A stretch of 64,000 nt of DNA from Planctomycetota bacterium (GTDB lineage: Bacteria > Planctomycetota > Phycisphaerae > Sedimentisphaerales > Anaerohalosphaeraceae): NCBI GenBank assembly GCA_019456225.1, contig VRUI01000014.1:16882-80881 (forward strand), given 5' to 3'. This document shows positions 25,936-34,960 of the stretch, piece after piece (the first letter of the stretch is position 1; each line of letters starts with the position of its first letter). A program made the position numbers and the translations under genes. The notes under the pieces were generated by a model. That model was not told the DNA's origin. It saw nothing but the letters and a program-made list of their open reading frames with translations, and ran no database searches.

Positions 25936-26820
25936 ATGCAAGTTCCACAATTTATTCTAGATAATTCTGAAGGTACGGTAAAGTCGCCCGACAAAGTTTG
26001 TGTCAGATGTGCATTGTACGCAAACTATGATCTTCGTGTAGTTATTACTAACGATATGGGTTTTGTCAAGGAGTTTCACATCGGACGTGGTTCGATCGGG
26101 GCGTTTGACGTTGTAAGTAGTTATTTACTCGATGATAATGTATCTCCGATCCTGGAGGTGGGTAGAATGTGTTGTATTTCAGCATCTTCTGATATTATTA
26201 TTGACGGAGAACATCCCAATGAAGAAGTGTTGAATAGTGATTTTGCCATGTATCCGGTTGCTCGTATGAGGTTGCGGCTAAATAAACGATATGTTAACCC
26301 TTTGAGATCAAAAGGGAAGACGATCATTGGAAGTAATGTTGTTATAAGTAAGCGGGCAATGGTCTTGTCGGGTGTTAAGATCGGTAATGGCGCGGTAATC
26401 GCCGCAGGTGCTGTTGTTACAAAAGATGTTCCGGCATTTTCTATTGTTGGCGGAAATCCGGCAAAGGTGCTTAATTTCCGTTTTGACGAGAAAACGATCG
26501 AAAAACTGGAGGAGATTCGGTGGTGGGATTTCGAATTCAAGTATTTATTTTCAAATCTCTATGAAATTCAGCGAATGTCTACAGATCAATTCATTGAAAA
26601 GTTTTCCGATATCAGCAAGAACAGGTATCATACCGGTAAGGACAGGTTTGTCTTTGGAATTGGCGGGCCAATGGCGGGATGCATTGGGTGCGATCTTGAC
26701 GGTAAATTTGTTCCTTATGATCAGCTTAGCGAAACAATAAGATTTTATCTTGACCAGGCCAAACTGCCGCCAAGTACAGATGTTCATATGGTCAGAAATA
26801 TTCTTGACTATAGGGAATAA
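25936..26820 (+). CDS. Hexapeptide-repeat O-acetyltransferase, CatB/Vat-like
   Basis: A 294-residue left-handed beta-helix acyltransferase. Hexapeptide repeats include [35 protein letters not shown] and [12 protein letters not shown] (about 135-178), the standard C-terminus of this class. A candidate catalytic His lies in [11 protein letters not shown] (about 93-103). The C-terminal 90 residues are an extension without a family I know. It would transfer acetyl from acetyl-CoA to a sugar hydroxyl or amine. Its position between fliS and two GT41 genes suggests acetylation of a flagellar or surface glycan (inference). Confidence 0.82.
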   Translation: MQVPQFILDNSEGTVKSPDKVCVRCALYANYDLRVVITNDMGFVKEFHIGRGSIGAFDVVSSYLLDDNVSPILEVGRMCCISASSDIIIDGEHPNEEVLNSDFAMYPVARMRLRLNKRYVNPLRSKGKTIIGSNVVISKRAMVLSGVKIGNGAVIAAGAVVTKDVPAFSIVGGNPAKVLNFRFDEKTIEKLEEIRWWDFEFKYLFSNLYEIQRMSTDQFIEKFSDISKNRYHTGKDRFVFGIGGPMAGCIGCDLDGKFVPYDQLSETIRFYLDQAKLPPSTDVHMVRNILDYRE

Positions 26821-27035
26821 ATAGTCGCAATTCTTTGCTTTTTTTGTGATACGGATTCCTAACGATAACGGGTAATGCCTGGGTTTTCCCAATAGTAAAA
26901 AGAGCAAGGGCGGGAAGTTTATTTAACATTTCTTGTTGTATTGACCGATAATAATGTCATATGTAGTGGTTTTGTTGCGTTTTGAGGGCGTAAACTGCTA
27001 TTAAGGATGTATTTTGGCTAAATTAGAAAGAATAA

Positions 27036-28799
27036 ATGACTAATTCCGAAAAAATTGCGGACACTTTTCCAGATCAGGATACGTTATTAAAGCAGTGGCG
27101 ATCACATGTCTCACCGTGGGTTGATGATGTTTTTGCCGATATTGGTTATGGTGCAATTGAAAGGGCCGAGAGGATTCTTAGTCCCGAGAGGATAGATCAG
27201 CTTTTGGGTGAGGAGGATACTGCGCAGAAGGTTTTTGATGTGTTCGGTGTCGCAATGATGCTTAATATGCTTAAAGATCCAGTTCGTGCTAAAGACCTGC
27301 TGATCGAATTGATAAAGATAGTTCCTTATGCGGCTATTGAAGTGAGTATTGCCGGGATTTGTACCCAGACAGGCAGTATGTTTGAAAGAGCGAGTTTTAT
27401 GGAGAGTGCTTATGCCAAAGAACCAGAAAATCCGGTGATCTGGAATTTTCTTGGCTCCGCTCTAATGAGTATAAATGAGCAGGAAAGAGGCATCGAATTT
27501 CTGCGGAAGTCTGTTGAAAAAACTCCTGAGAATCAAATGGTACATTCAAATTACTTGTTTTTTACTCATCACTCGGCGGAATTTGATTGCCAGAGGATAT
27601 TTGAGGACCATAAGCGATGGGCGCAGTTTAATGTTGTCAAAGAGTCTGTCATAAAAGACCATAAGAATGATCGCGATCCTGACCGCAAACTTCGTATCGG
27701 TTATATATCTCCGGATTTCCGTGCGCATCCTGTCGGACTTCTTATCAAGCCGATTCTTGATAATCATAACAGAAGTGACTTTGAAATTTTCGGTTATGGG
27801 AGCGTTGGATGCTGGGATCATTTTACAAAGACTTTAGAAACCAGGTTCGATCATTACCGTAATATTATGGGTATTGAGGATATGAAGGTTGTCGAGATGG
27901 TCATGGCTGACGGTATCGATATACTGGTTGACCTTGCCGGTCATACCGGAGGAAATCGGTTGGGTGTGATGTCTTATAAGCCAGCTCCGATACAGGCGAC
28001 TTATCTTGGTTATTTTGACACTACCGGGCTGGAGCAGGTAGACTATTTTATAACCGACAGCCAAATGTCTCCGCCCCAATCGCAACAGTATCATACCGAA
28101 GAGATCTTTCCGCTGCCGGACACTTGTTTTTGCTATAACATTCCAGCTGAAACTCCAGACGTGGCTGCAAGCCCTGTTATCGAAAACGGATATATTACTT
28201 TTGGTATGTTTAGCAACCCAACCAAGCTTACACCGAAGGTCGCCGGACTTTGGGCCAGGATTATGCAAAACACCAAGGGTTCCAGGCTGAAAATGATAAG
28301 TAAGGGTACCCAGAATGAGAAATTGGCATCGATATTTTTGAAAGTTTTGGAAGATGCCGGGATATCGCGTGACAGGGTTAATATTCGCGGTAAGATGCCA
28401 ATGGGGCAATATCTCAGTGAATATGGCAAGGTCGATATAATACTGGATACTTTTCCGTATAATGGCGGGGTTACTACCTGTGATGCGTTTTGGATGGGTG
28501 TTCCCATTGTTTCGCTTGTCGGCGAGCATCACTTTTCGCGTGTTGGATTGAGTTTGCTGACTTCGGTTGGGCTGGAATTTTTTGCGGCTAAGACTGAAGA
28601 TGAATATGTTGCTAAAGCCAGTGTTCTTGCCGGCAAGCCTGAGGCGCTTGCAAGTATTCGTGTTCAGTTGCGCCAGAGGATGCTGGCCAGTGCGACTTGT
28701 AATATGCAACTGCAGACTAAGAGCATTGAAAACGCATACAGACAGATGTGGCATCGATGGTGCACAGCGGAAAAACAATTAGCAATTACAAATTTATGA
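27036..28799 (+). CDS. TPR protein with GT41 (O-GlcNAc transferase, SPINDLY-type) domain
   Basis: A 587-residue soluble protein. Residues about 60-190 are degenerate TPR helices. Residues about 210-580 form the GT41 catalytic region: LRIGYISPDFRAHPVG (His 231), DILVDLAGHTGGNR, APIQATYLGYFDTTG, FGMFSNPTKLTP (K397) and ILDTFPYNGGVTTCDAFWMGVP (D471). These match the His, Lys and Asp positions known in O-GlcNAc transferases. GT41 enzymes add a sugar to Ser/Thr of proteins. Downstream of fliC-fliS, flagellin is the obvious candidate acceptor (inference). ATG 27036 follows a GAAAG site. The sugar donor cannot be deduced. Confidence 0.88.
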   Translation: MTNSEKIADTFPDQDTLLKQWRSHVSPWVDDVFADIGYGAIERAERILSPERIDQLLGEEDTAQKVFDVFGVAMMLNMLKDPVRAKDLLIELIKIVPYAAIEVSIAGICTQTGSMFERASFMESAYAKEPENPVIWNFLGSALMSINEQERGIEFLRKSVEKTPENQMVHSNYLFFTHHSAEFDCQRIFEDHKRWAQFNVVKESVIKDHKNDRDPDRKLRIGYISPDFRAHPVGLLIKPILDNHNRSDFEIFGYGSVGCWDHFTKTLETRFDHYRNIMGIEDMKVVEMVMADGIDILVDLAGHTGGNRLGVMSYKPAPIQATYLGYFDTTGLEQVDYFITDSQMSPPQSQQYHTEEIFPLPDTCFCYNIPAETPDVAASPVIENGYITFGMFSNPTKLTPKVAGLWARIMQNTKGSRLKMISKGTQNEKLASIFLKVLEDAGISRDRVNIRGKMPMGQYLSEYGKVDIILDTFPYNGGVTTCDAFWMGVPIVSLVGEHHFSRVGLSLLTSVGLEFFAAKTEDEYVAKASVLAGKPEALASIRVQLRQRMLASATCNMQLQTKSIENAYRQMWHRWCTAEKQLAITNL

Positions 28800-28832
28800 C
28801 ACGGCCCTTCGGCCGATATATTTTTATTTTAC
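28799..28832 (+). repeat. CGGCC hairpin repeat, copy 5
   Basis: ACGGCCCTTCGGCCGATATA then TTTTTATTTT, between the two GT41 genes, preceded by AATTAGCAATTA short repeats (28774-28790). Confidence 0.65.
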
Positions 28833-28841
28833 AGGATTCGA

Positions 28842-31800
28842 ATGGGCCGAAAAAAAAATAATCGCAGACGTAAACGTTCTCCAGTGACACTACAAAGCAG
28901 CCAGGTCAATAATCCTGCAGAGGTTGAATTATTAAGACAGTGGGAAAGTCGAATGCCTCAATGGCTGAAAGATGCTGAAGCGGTATTCGATTCCGGAGAT
29001 AAAGATCGGGCTTTGGAACTGCTTACCGAAAGCCGGATCGATAAGGCGATTGAGAATCTATCGCACCCAGAGAGGGTTTTTGTTCTCTATGGTATTGCCC
29101 AGGTGCTCAAGAAGTTTGAGCAGAAAGAATCTGCCGAAAAATATTATAAGGAACTGGATAAAACAACCAGCTACTCAGTAGTGAATTATGAAATCGCGGC
29201 GATTTGCAAGGCGTACGGCCGGATAACCGAATCGATCGGCTATCTGGAGAAGGCCGCTCAGTTAAGACCAAATTCCAATATTATATGGAACAGCATGGGG
29301 GTTGCCCTGATGTCGACAGGGCAAAAGGAAAGATCTGTAGAGTGTATCAGAAAAGCGGTCGAACTTGAGCCCGGCAATTCAAAATTTCATTCTAACCTGT
29401 TGTTTTCAATGCATTATTTATCTGAAATTGGTCTCGATGTAATATTTCAGGAGCATAAGAAATGGAGTCAGATACATACGCCCGCATCTTTGCAGAGAAC
29501 ATCTCACAGTAATGATGCCGCTGGAGACCGTCGTCTTCGTATTGGTTATGTCTCTTCCGATTTTCGAACACATTCGGTGTCATATTTTTTTCCGCCGCTT
29601 CTTAGCGCCCATGATCGCGGAAAGTTTGAGATATACGGCTATGGCAATGTTGAAAGCCCGGACGATGTAACAAACTGTCTCAAGGCCGGTTTCGATGTGT
29701 ATCGGGATATTTTTGAGATTGACGATGAATCGGTTGCAAATATGATAGCTGATGACAGAATCGATATACTGGTTGACCTTGGCGGGCATACCGGTGATAA
29801 TCGTTTGCCTGTTTTTGGGTACAAACCGGCTCCGATCCAGGTATCTTATCTTGGGTATCCTGATACTACCGGGGCTGATGCTATCGACTATCGTTTGACA
29901 GATACTTTTGCAAATACGCCTCAGTCACAGAAATATTACAGTGAAGAGCTGGTCTTTTTGCCGCAATCCTTTTTGTGCTATTTGTATAACAATTCTGCGC
30001 CTGCAATTGCGATTTCTCCTGTTATGAAAAATGGATATATTACATTTGGTTCGTTTAACACTAACCATAAAATTAATCGCCCGCTTATTTCTCTTTGGTC
30101 ACAGATCCTTAAGGCGAATGAAAATTCTCGATTTATTTTGAAGTTTCTCGGGGGTAACGACAAGGAACAGGCAGAATATTACTATCAACAATTTGCCGAG
30201 TTTGGCATAGATCGTAAGAGGGTTGCAATCTGCGGCAAACGACCATTTACCGATCATCTGGCGATGTATGAAAAGATAGATATTGCACTTGATACATATC
30301 CCTATAATGGGACCACTACTACTTGTGAGGCGTTGTGGATGGGAGTTCCGGTTATATCTCTTGTCGGCCAGATGCACATGTCCAGGGTTGGGTTTAGTAT
30401 ACTGTCTAATATGGGTCTGGAGTTTTTTGCGGCTAAGACGCCCCAGGAGTATGTTGCCAAGGCCACTGCGCTTGCCCTAAAGCCTGAGGCTCTTAATAAG
30501 ATTCGTGGTTCTATGCGATCAAGAATGTCTGCCAGTCCGGTTTGCAATAAAAATTTGCTGGCTCGAAATATTGAGGATGCTTACAGGAAGATGTGGGTCA
30601 AGTGGTGCCGTCAGCAGAATAGTTCTGCAGCAGTTGTCTGTGATAGTTTGTCGGAAGGGCGTCACGATCAGGTTCTCTCGGGCCAATTGAGCAGTATCGC
30701 GAAACTTGCAGTGCTTGTCGATGAGTTTCTTAGAGCAGGCCGGCGAGCCGAAGCATATAAATGTGCTGCTGAAGGCTACGAGCGTGTCTCTAAGGGTGAA
30801 AAGGCTCCCGATGTCCCGGATGCTATTTTCAGGAAATGGGATGTGGCTAATGAGGCGATTCTTTTTCTCAAGATTTGCATAGCGCTGAATGCGTTCAGCA
30901 GTTATTTTAATGTGCCGCATTATATGCAGATGTTTAAGACGTGGCTTAAGATCGAGCCTGATAACATGGAGCCTTATATCCGCCTTGGTTTGGCGTCGGC
31001 TTTGCAGTACTTACAACAGGGGCGGGCTGCTTCAGAGCAGACATTGGAATTGCTTGAGTACGTCGACGGGCGAATGAAGAGTGACAGGTCGGCGGCGGCG
31101 CTGGGTTTGGCCAGGGGCGAGATTTCCGGGTTGTCTTTGCCTTATGACGGGTGCAGGATACATGTTTATCCGGAACTTACGAATATTACAACTTATGTTT
31201 TGCTGGAGCAGCAAGACTGGTTTGAGCAGGGCGACCTGTCGCTATTTAGAAAGCTTATACGCCACGGCGACCGCGTTCTTGATCTTGGCGCCAATGTTGG
31301 GGTTTATTCGTTAAGCGCCGCTGTGCGAACGGGCGATGACGGTTGCGTTGTTGCTGTTGAACCTTCAAGCAGGACGTTTAGGTATCTCAGAGAGTCGGCA
31401 AAACAATTTGACCATATGCAATGTTTTCATTGTGGAGTAAGTGACTCTAGCAGTATTGGATCGCTTAGTTTTGGCGGTTCATCGGAACTGAATAAGTTCA
31501 GTGAAGACGAAGGCGCCGGCAACTGCGAAAAGGTCGAGCTTATGTCTGTCGATGATGTGGCGGCAATGGCCGGGGTAGACAGTTTTGATATTATCAAGAT
31601 GGACGTGGAAGGGTTTGAAAAGAAAACTATTGCAGGTGCCGTCAAGATCATGCATGAAAACTCTCCGATTATTTTTTATGAGATCAAAGAAGCGAAAGAT
31701 GTGCATTTTGAGCTAATCGATTCTTTCAAGGACATCGGGTACGATTCGTATTTCTATGTTCCCGGACGATCGATGCTGGTTAAATACAGCCGCGGGACGG

Positions 31801-31904
31801 AGATTGACGATTATCTGCTTAATATGATAGCGGTCAAGCCGGAGTCGTTGGGTCGGTTTGAAGGCGTTGCAAGTATTGAAGAGTCTTTACAAGTTACTGT
31901 GTGA
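28842..31904 (+). CDS. Fusion protein: TPR - GT41 glycosyltransferase - FkbM methyltransferase
   Basis: A 1020-residue protein. Residues 1-20 are very basic. TPR helices span about 60-190. The GT41 region spans about 220-590: LRIGYVSSDFRTHSVS (His 244), DILVDLGGHTGDNR, FGSFNTNHKIN (K410) and LDTYPYNGTTTTCEALWMGVP (D484). A helical linker follows (about 610-780). The C-terminus is an FkbM methyltransferase: VLDLGANVGVYSLSAA (D814), VVAVEPSSRTF and IIKMDVEGFEKKTIAGA (D921). The frame is continuous, so this is a true fusion. It suggests that one polypeptide attaches a sugar and methylates it. The GT41 part is paralogous to the preceding gene, from which it is separated by 42 bases. Confidence 0.88.
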   Translation: MGRKKNNRRRKRSPVTLQSSQVNNPAEVELLRQWESRMPQWLKDAEAVFDSGDKDRALELLTESRIDKAIENLSHPERVFVLYGIAQVLKKFEQKESAEKYYKELDKTTSYSVVNYEIAAICKAYGRITESIGYLEKAAQLRPNSNIIWNSMGVALMSTGQKERSVECIRKAVELEPGNSKFHSNLLFSMHYLSEIGLDVIFQEHKKWSQIHTPASLQRTSHSNDAAGDRRLRIGYVSSDFRTHSVSYFFPPLLSAHDRGKFEIYGYGNVESPDDVTNCLKAGFDVYRDIFEIDDESVANMIADDRIDILVDLGGHTGDNRLPVFGYKPAPIQVSYLGYPDTTGADAIDYRLTDTFANTPQSQKYYSEELVFLPQSFLCYLYNNSAPAIAISPVMKNGYITFGSFNTNHKINRPLISLWSQILKANENSRFILKFLGGNDKEQAEYYYQQFAEFGIDRKRVAICGKRPFTDHLAMYEKIDIALDTYPYNGTTTTCEALWMGVPVISLVGQMHMSRVGFSILSNMGLEFFAAKTPQEYVAKATALALKPEALNKIRGSMRSRMSASPVCNKNLLARNIEDAYRKMWVKWCRQQNSSAAVVCDSLSEGRHDQVLSGQLSSIAKLAVLVDEFLRAGRRAEAYKCAAEGYERVSKGEKAPDVPDAIFRKWDVANEAILFLKICIALNAFSSYFNVPHYMQMFKTWLKIEPDNMEPYIRLGLASALQYLQQGRAASEQTLELLEYVDGRMKSDRSAAALGLARGEISGLSLPYDGCRIHVYPELTNITTYVLLEQQDWFEQGDLSLFRKLIRHGDRVLDLGANVGVYSLSAAVRTGDDGCVVAVEPSSRTFRYLRESAKQFDHMQCFHCGVSDSSSIGSLSFGGSSELNKFSEDEGAGNCEKVELMSVDDVAAMAGVDSFDIIKMDVEGFEKKTIAGAVKIMHENSPIIFYEIKEAKDVHFELIDSFKDIGYDSYFYVPGRSMLVKYSRGTEIDDYLLNMIAVKPESLGRFEGVASIEESLQVTV

Positions 31905-32046
31905 CGGATAAATGAGAGTGACTAAACGATCTTCTGTGGCAGCATCATCTTTGCTTGTTGGTGTTTCTGGCATGGGAGTTGCGGCAGGTTGGTTTCTGTA
32001 AAGGTGCGGATGTCTAATTTTGACTTTTGTTTGGGGGCGAGTTTTT

Positions 32047-32799
32047 TTATTGAGGCAATACTTTCTTGAAGGTGTTCATTATTTCTTCTACATCTTGCGG
32101 TGTTTGCATGTGTCCGTTGTCGGCGAGGTCTCTGTAGAGGTTTCCGTTTAGCCACTTCATTCCGAAATAGTACATGTCGTGGATCTTTATGGCTTCGATT
32201 GCCGGGTCGGTTGTGGTGCTTGTGACTCCGTGTTCGTGTGTTCCGCGGGCCGATGCGATGGCCCATATCTGCCAGCCCCTGGATCTCGCGGTAAAGGAGT
32301 AGTCGCTGTCGCTGCCTATGAGTACGAAGTTTTCGTCCATCAGTCCGATCTGCCGTATCATTTCTTTTCTGAGGATCATGCATGCCCCGTTTGCCCAGTG
32401 TATCATTTTGTCTTCTGCAAAGTCGGAGAGGTTGCCGTGCAGGTGTATTCCGTGCGGGAAGGCCTGTGTGCCGCCTGCGCAGATGACGATCTCCGGATTA
32501 TTGCAGCTTAACTGCAGCGGCATTGCGATACCGCATTCGGGGTGGTTGTCCATGAATTTTATCATTTCCTCGACGGCGTTTGGCTTGAGGTACATGTCCT
32601 GATTGAGGACTATCATGTACTTGCAGTCCGAGTCGAGATAATTGGCGATCCCTTCGTTGAGCGCCGCGGTGAAGTAGCGGTTGTCTGTATTGTTGTCGCG
32701 AACGAAAATATCTACTGTAACGGTCTGGTCGCTTAGGTGTTGCTTGCATTTATTCAGTTGGTCTTCGCTGCCGAAAAACGGGATTATTACGGGAATCAT
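32047..32799 (-). CDS. Glycosyltransferase family 2
   Basis: A 250-residue GT-A fold enzyme: IPVIIPFFGSEDQL at the start, VDIFVRDNNTDNRYF, the acidic VLNQDMYLKP (DxD-like region), NGACMILRKEMI, and DENFVLIGSDSDYSFTARSRGW with the likely catalytic acid. It is similar to rhamnosyltransferase-type GT2 proteins. Its ATG overlaps the stop of the upstream TPR-GT9-like gene (ATGA), showing translational coupling. It likely adds a sugar to a growing glycan; the substrate is unknown. Confidence 0.85.
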   Translation of the reverse strand: MIPVIIPFFGSEDQLNKCKQHLSDQTVTVDIFVRDNNTDNRYFTAALNEGIANYLDSDCKYMIVLNQDMYLKPNAVEEMIKFMDNHPECGIAMPLQLSCNNPEIVICAGGTQAFPHGIHLHGNLSDFAEDKMIHWANGACMILRKEMIRQIGLMDENFVLIGSDSDYSFTARSRGWQIWAIASARGTHEHGVTSTTTDPAIEAIKIHDMYYFGMKWLNGNLYRDLADNGHMQTPQDVEEIMNTFKKVLPQ

Positions 32800-34901
32800 T
32801 TGTGCTTCTCCGGTGTTTTGCTGTTTTTGATTTTGTGAATTTCACTGCAAATATCTTCAAAGACGCTATTCCATTTGCCCCACTCTTTTTGCCTGAAGAT
32901 TTTCATGGTAGGATACCACGGCGATCTGTCGGTGTTAAGCAGCCATCTCCAGTCGGGATTGCAGGGGATTAGCGCGAAGGTTTTTTTGGCCATTGCTCCG
33001 GCAAGGTGAAGGACAGAGGTGTCTACGGAAACTATCAGGTCGAGATTGTCGATAGCGGCGGCAGTATCGCTGAAGTTTTCGAATTCAACGCCGAGATTTT
33101 CAACCTGTATCTGATCGGCGTACCGGGCGATCTCTGCCTCGGCGCTGCCTTTTTGGAGGCTGTATATTTTTAGTCCTTCGATGGCGGTTAGCGGGGCAAA
33201 GTTGGTGAGAGAACACGAGCGGTTGAGGTCGTTTCCGTGTTTTGGTGCGCCTGCCCATACTATGCCAACTTTAAAGTCAGGCGTGCTTAGCCTTTGTTTC
33301 CAGCGATCGGTTTTCTGTTTGTCGGGTATTATGTAGGGAACTTCGGCGTCCAGCGAATCTATTGTTGTCTTCAGTACCGCCGGCAGATCCATTATCGGGG
33401 CGTATAGATCAAAATCGACTTGGGGTTTTCTGTTTGACCGGTGGGTTATAAGTTCATCGATTCCTTCCAGGTTTTGGAAAATGTCTACGAGGACGTTTCG
33501 TTCTTCGTAGATAATATGTGCTCCGAGTTTTTTCAGGAGCGGCAGGAACCTGACGAATTGTATGCTGTCGCCGAGTCCCTGTTCCCAGTGGACCAGAAGG
33601 CGTTTGCCTTCCAAAGAGCCTCCTTCGTAAAGGGGTTTGTCGAATTTGTTCGGGTAGGTGAAGATTTCCAGTCGGCTGTCGCGGCGTTTTTTGTATTGCT
33701 CAAATCCGTCTGCCAGATTCCCTGACCGCAGCAGGTTTATTGCCCTGTTCCAGACCGCCTCCGGGTAATCGGGTTTAAGTGATATTGCCAGATCGTAACT
33801 TTTCATGGCCTCCGGGCAATTGCCCATTTCCTGTAGAGCGTTTGCAAGATTGTAATGGTATTCGGGTATTTCTGGTGAAAGGTCAGTTGCTTTTTTTGCG
33901 TGTTCACAGGCGTCAACAAGTTGGCCGGTTTGGGTTTCGGCGATGGCAATGTTAGTTAGAGCGTCGCAGAAATCAGGTTTTAGTTGGATCGCTTTTTTAT
34001 ATTGTTCAATGGCCTGTTCTTTTTGGCCGGAGTCGTTTAAAATAATTCCGAGGTTGCTGTATGCCTGCGGGTAATCGGGGTTTATCTGTATGCATTTTCG
34101 GTAGAGATCGACAGCTTCGGAGGCCCTGTTTAAGGTGTTGTAGGCATCTGCGAGGTTGAAATATGCCAGATGCATTTGCGGGTTTGCATTTATTGCCGCG
34201 ATAAAATATTTAATGGCTTGCTGGTTTTTGTTTTGCGAGGCGAGTGCGATGCCAAGATTGTTCGATGCTTCTGCGTAGTGTGGATCGGCGAGCAGTGCTT
34301 TTTCGAAATACTCTATCGCAGAGTCTGTTTGTTCGGTGTCCTTTAAAATTACCCCGATATGGTTATAGGGTTCAGCGAGTGAGGGCTGAATAGCTATAGC
34401 TTTTTTGTAGCTTGCAATCGCCTGTTCGGGTTTGTTCTGTTGTTCGAGGCAGTATCCCAGCGTGTTGTGGGCGATTGCGAAATCCGGTGCGATCTTCAGG
34501 GCCATGCGGCAGTTTTGTTCGGCATCGGGGTATTGGTTAATGGAAATTAGAGCGATAGCAATGTTGTGGAAAGCTTCGAAGTGATCGGGCTTCATGGTAA
34601 TAGCGTTTTTATATGATTTCAGAGCGTTGGGGATGTCTGCGAGTTCCTCCAGTACGATTCCAAGTGTGTTATGAAACTGTGGAATATTCGGATCGTGAGC
34701 GATTGCCTGTTTTATGAGAGTTGCTGCTGCCTGGGGCTTGTTTTTGGCGAAAGCGATCTTTCCGAGAGCATGGTACGCCCACGGGTTTGCCGGTTCTTTC
34801 AGGATGACTTGCTGATATATGTCGAAGGCCTGTTCGATTCGGCCTGCCCTGTAACAGGCATCGGCGTCTGCCAAGATTTTGTCAATATCTACCATTACCA
34901 A
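32796..34901 (-). CDS. TPR protein with C-terminal GT9-like glycosyltransferase domain
   Basis: A 701-residue protein. Residues about 1-400 are roughly eleven tandem TPR units (AYHALGKIAF, NTLGIVLEEL, YNHIGVILKD, SNLGIILNDSG). Residues about 420-690 resemble heptosyltransferase-like (GT9) folds: LLVHWEQGLGDSIQFVRFL, FKVGIVWAGAPKHGND and LIVSVDTSVLHLAGAM. Similar TPR-plus-transferase proteins are common in bacteria with protein-linked glycans. The start is TTG 34901 or ATG 34895; the ribosome binding site does not decide. It is followed by the overlapping GT2 gene. Together with the opposite-strand GT41 genes it makes a glycan-assembly region. Confidence 0.82.
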   Translation of the reverse strand: MVMVDIDKILADADACYRAGRIEQAFDIYQQVILKEPANPWAYHALGKIAFAKNKPQAAATLIKQAIAHDPNIPQFHNTLGIVLEELADIPNALKSYKNAITMKPDHFEAFHNIAIALISINQYPDAEQNCRMALKIAPDFAIAHNTLGYCLEQQNKPEQAIASYKKAIAIQPSLAEPYNHIGVILKDTEQTDSAIEYFEKALLADPHYAEASNNLGIALASQNKNQQAIKYFIAAINANPQMHLAYFNLADAYNTLNRASEAVDLYRKCIQINPDYPQAYSNLGIILNDSGQKEQAIEQYKKAIQLKPDFCDALTNIAIAETQTGQLVDACEHAKKATDLSPEIPEYHYNLANALQEMGNCPEAMKSYDLAISLKPDYPEAVWNRAINLLRSGNLADGFEQYKKRRDSRLEIFTYPNKFDKPLYEGGSLEGKRLLVHWEQGLGDSIQFVRFLPLLKKLGAHIIYEERNVLVDIFQNLEGIDELITHRSNRKPQVDFDLYAPIMDLPAVLKTTIDSLDAEVPYIIPDKQKTDRWKQRLSTPDFKVGIVWAGAPKHGNDLNRSCSLTNFAPLTAIEGLKIYSLQKGSAEAEIARYADQIQVENLGVEFENFSDTAAAIDNLDLIVSVDTSVLHLAGAMAKKTFALIPCNPDWRWLLNTDRSPWYPTMKIFRQKEWGKWNSVFEDICSEIHKIKNSKTPEKHK

Positions 34902-34960
34902 TTAATCTCACTTTGGAATATCATCGAAAATTCCTTCATAGTTAATCGCCACTTGCTAAG

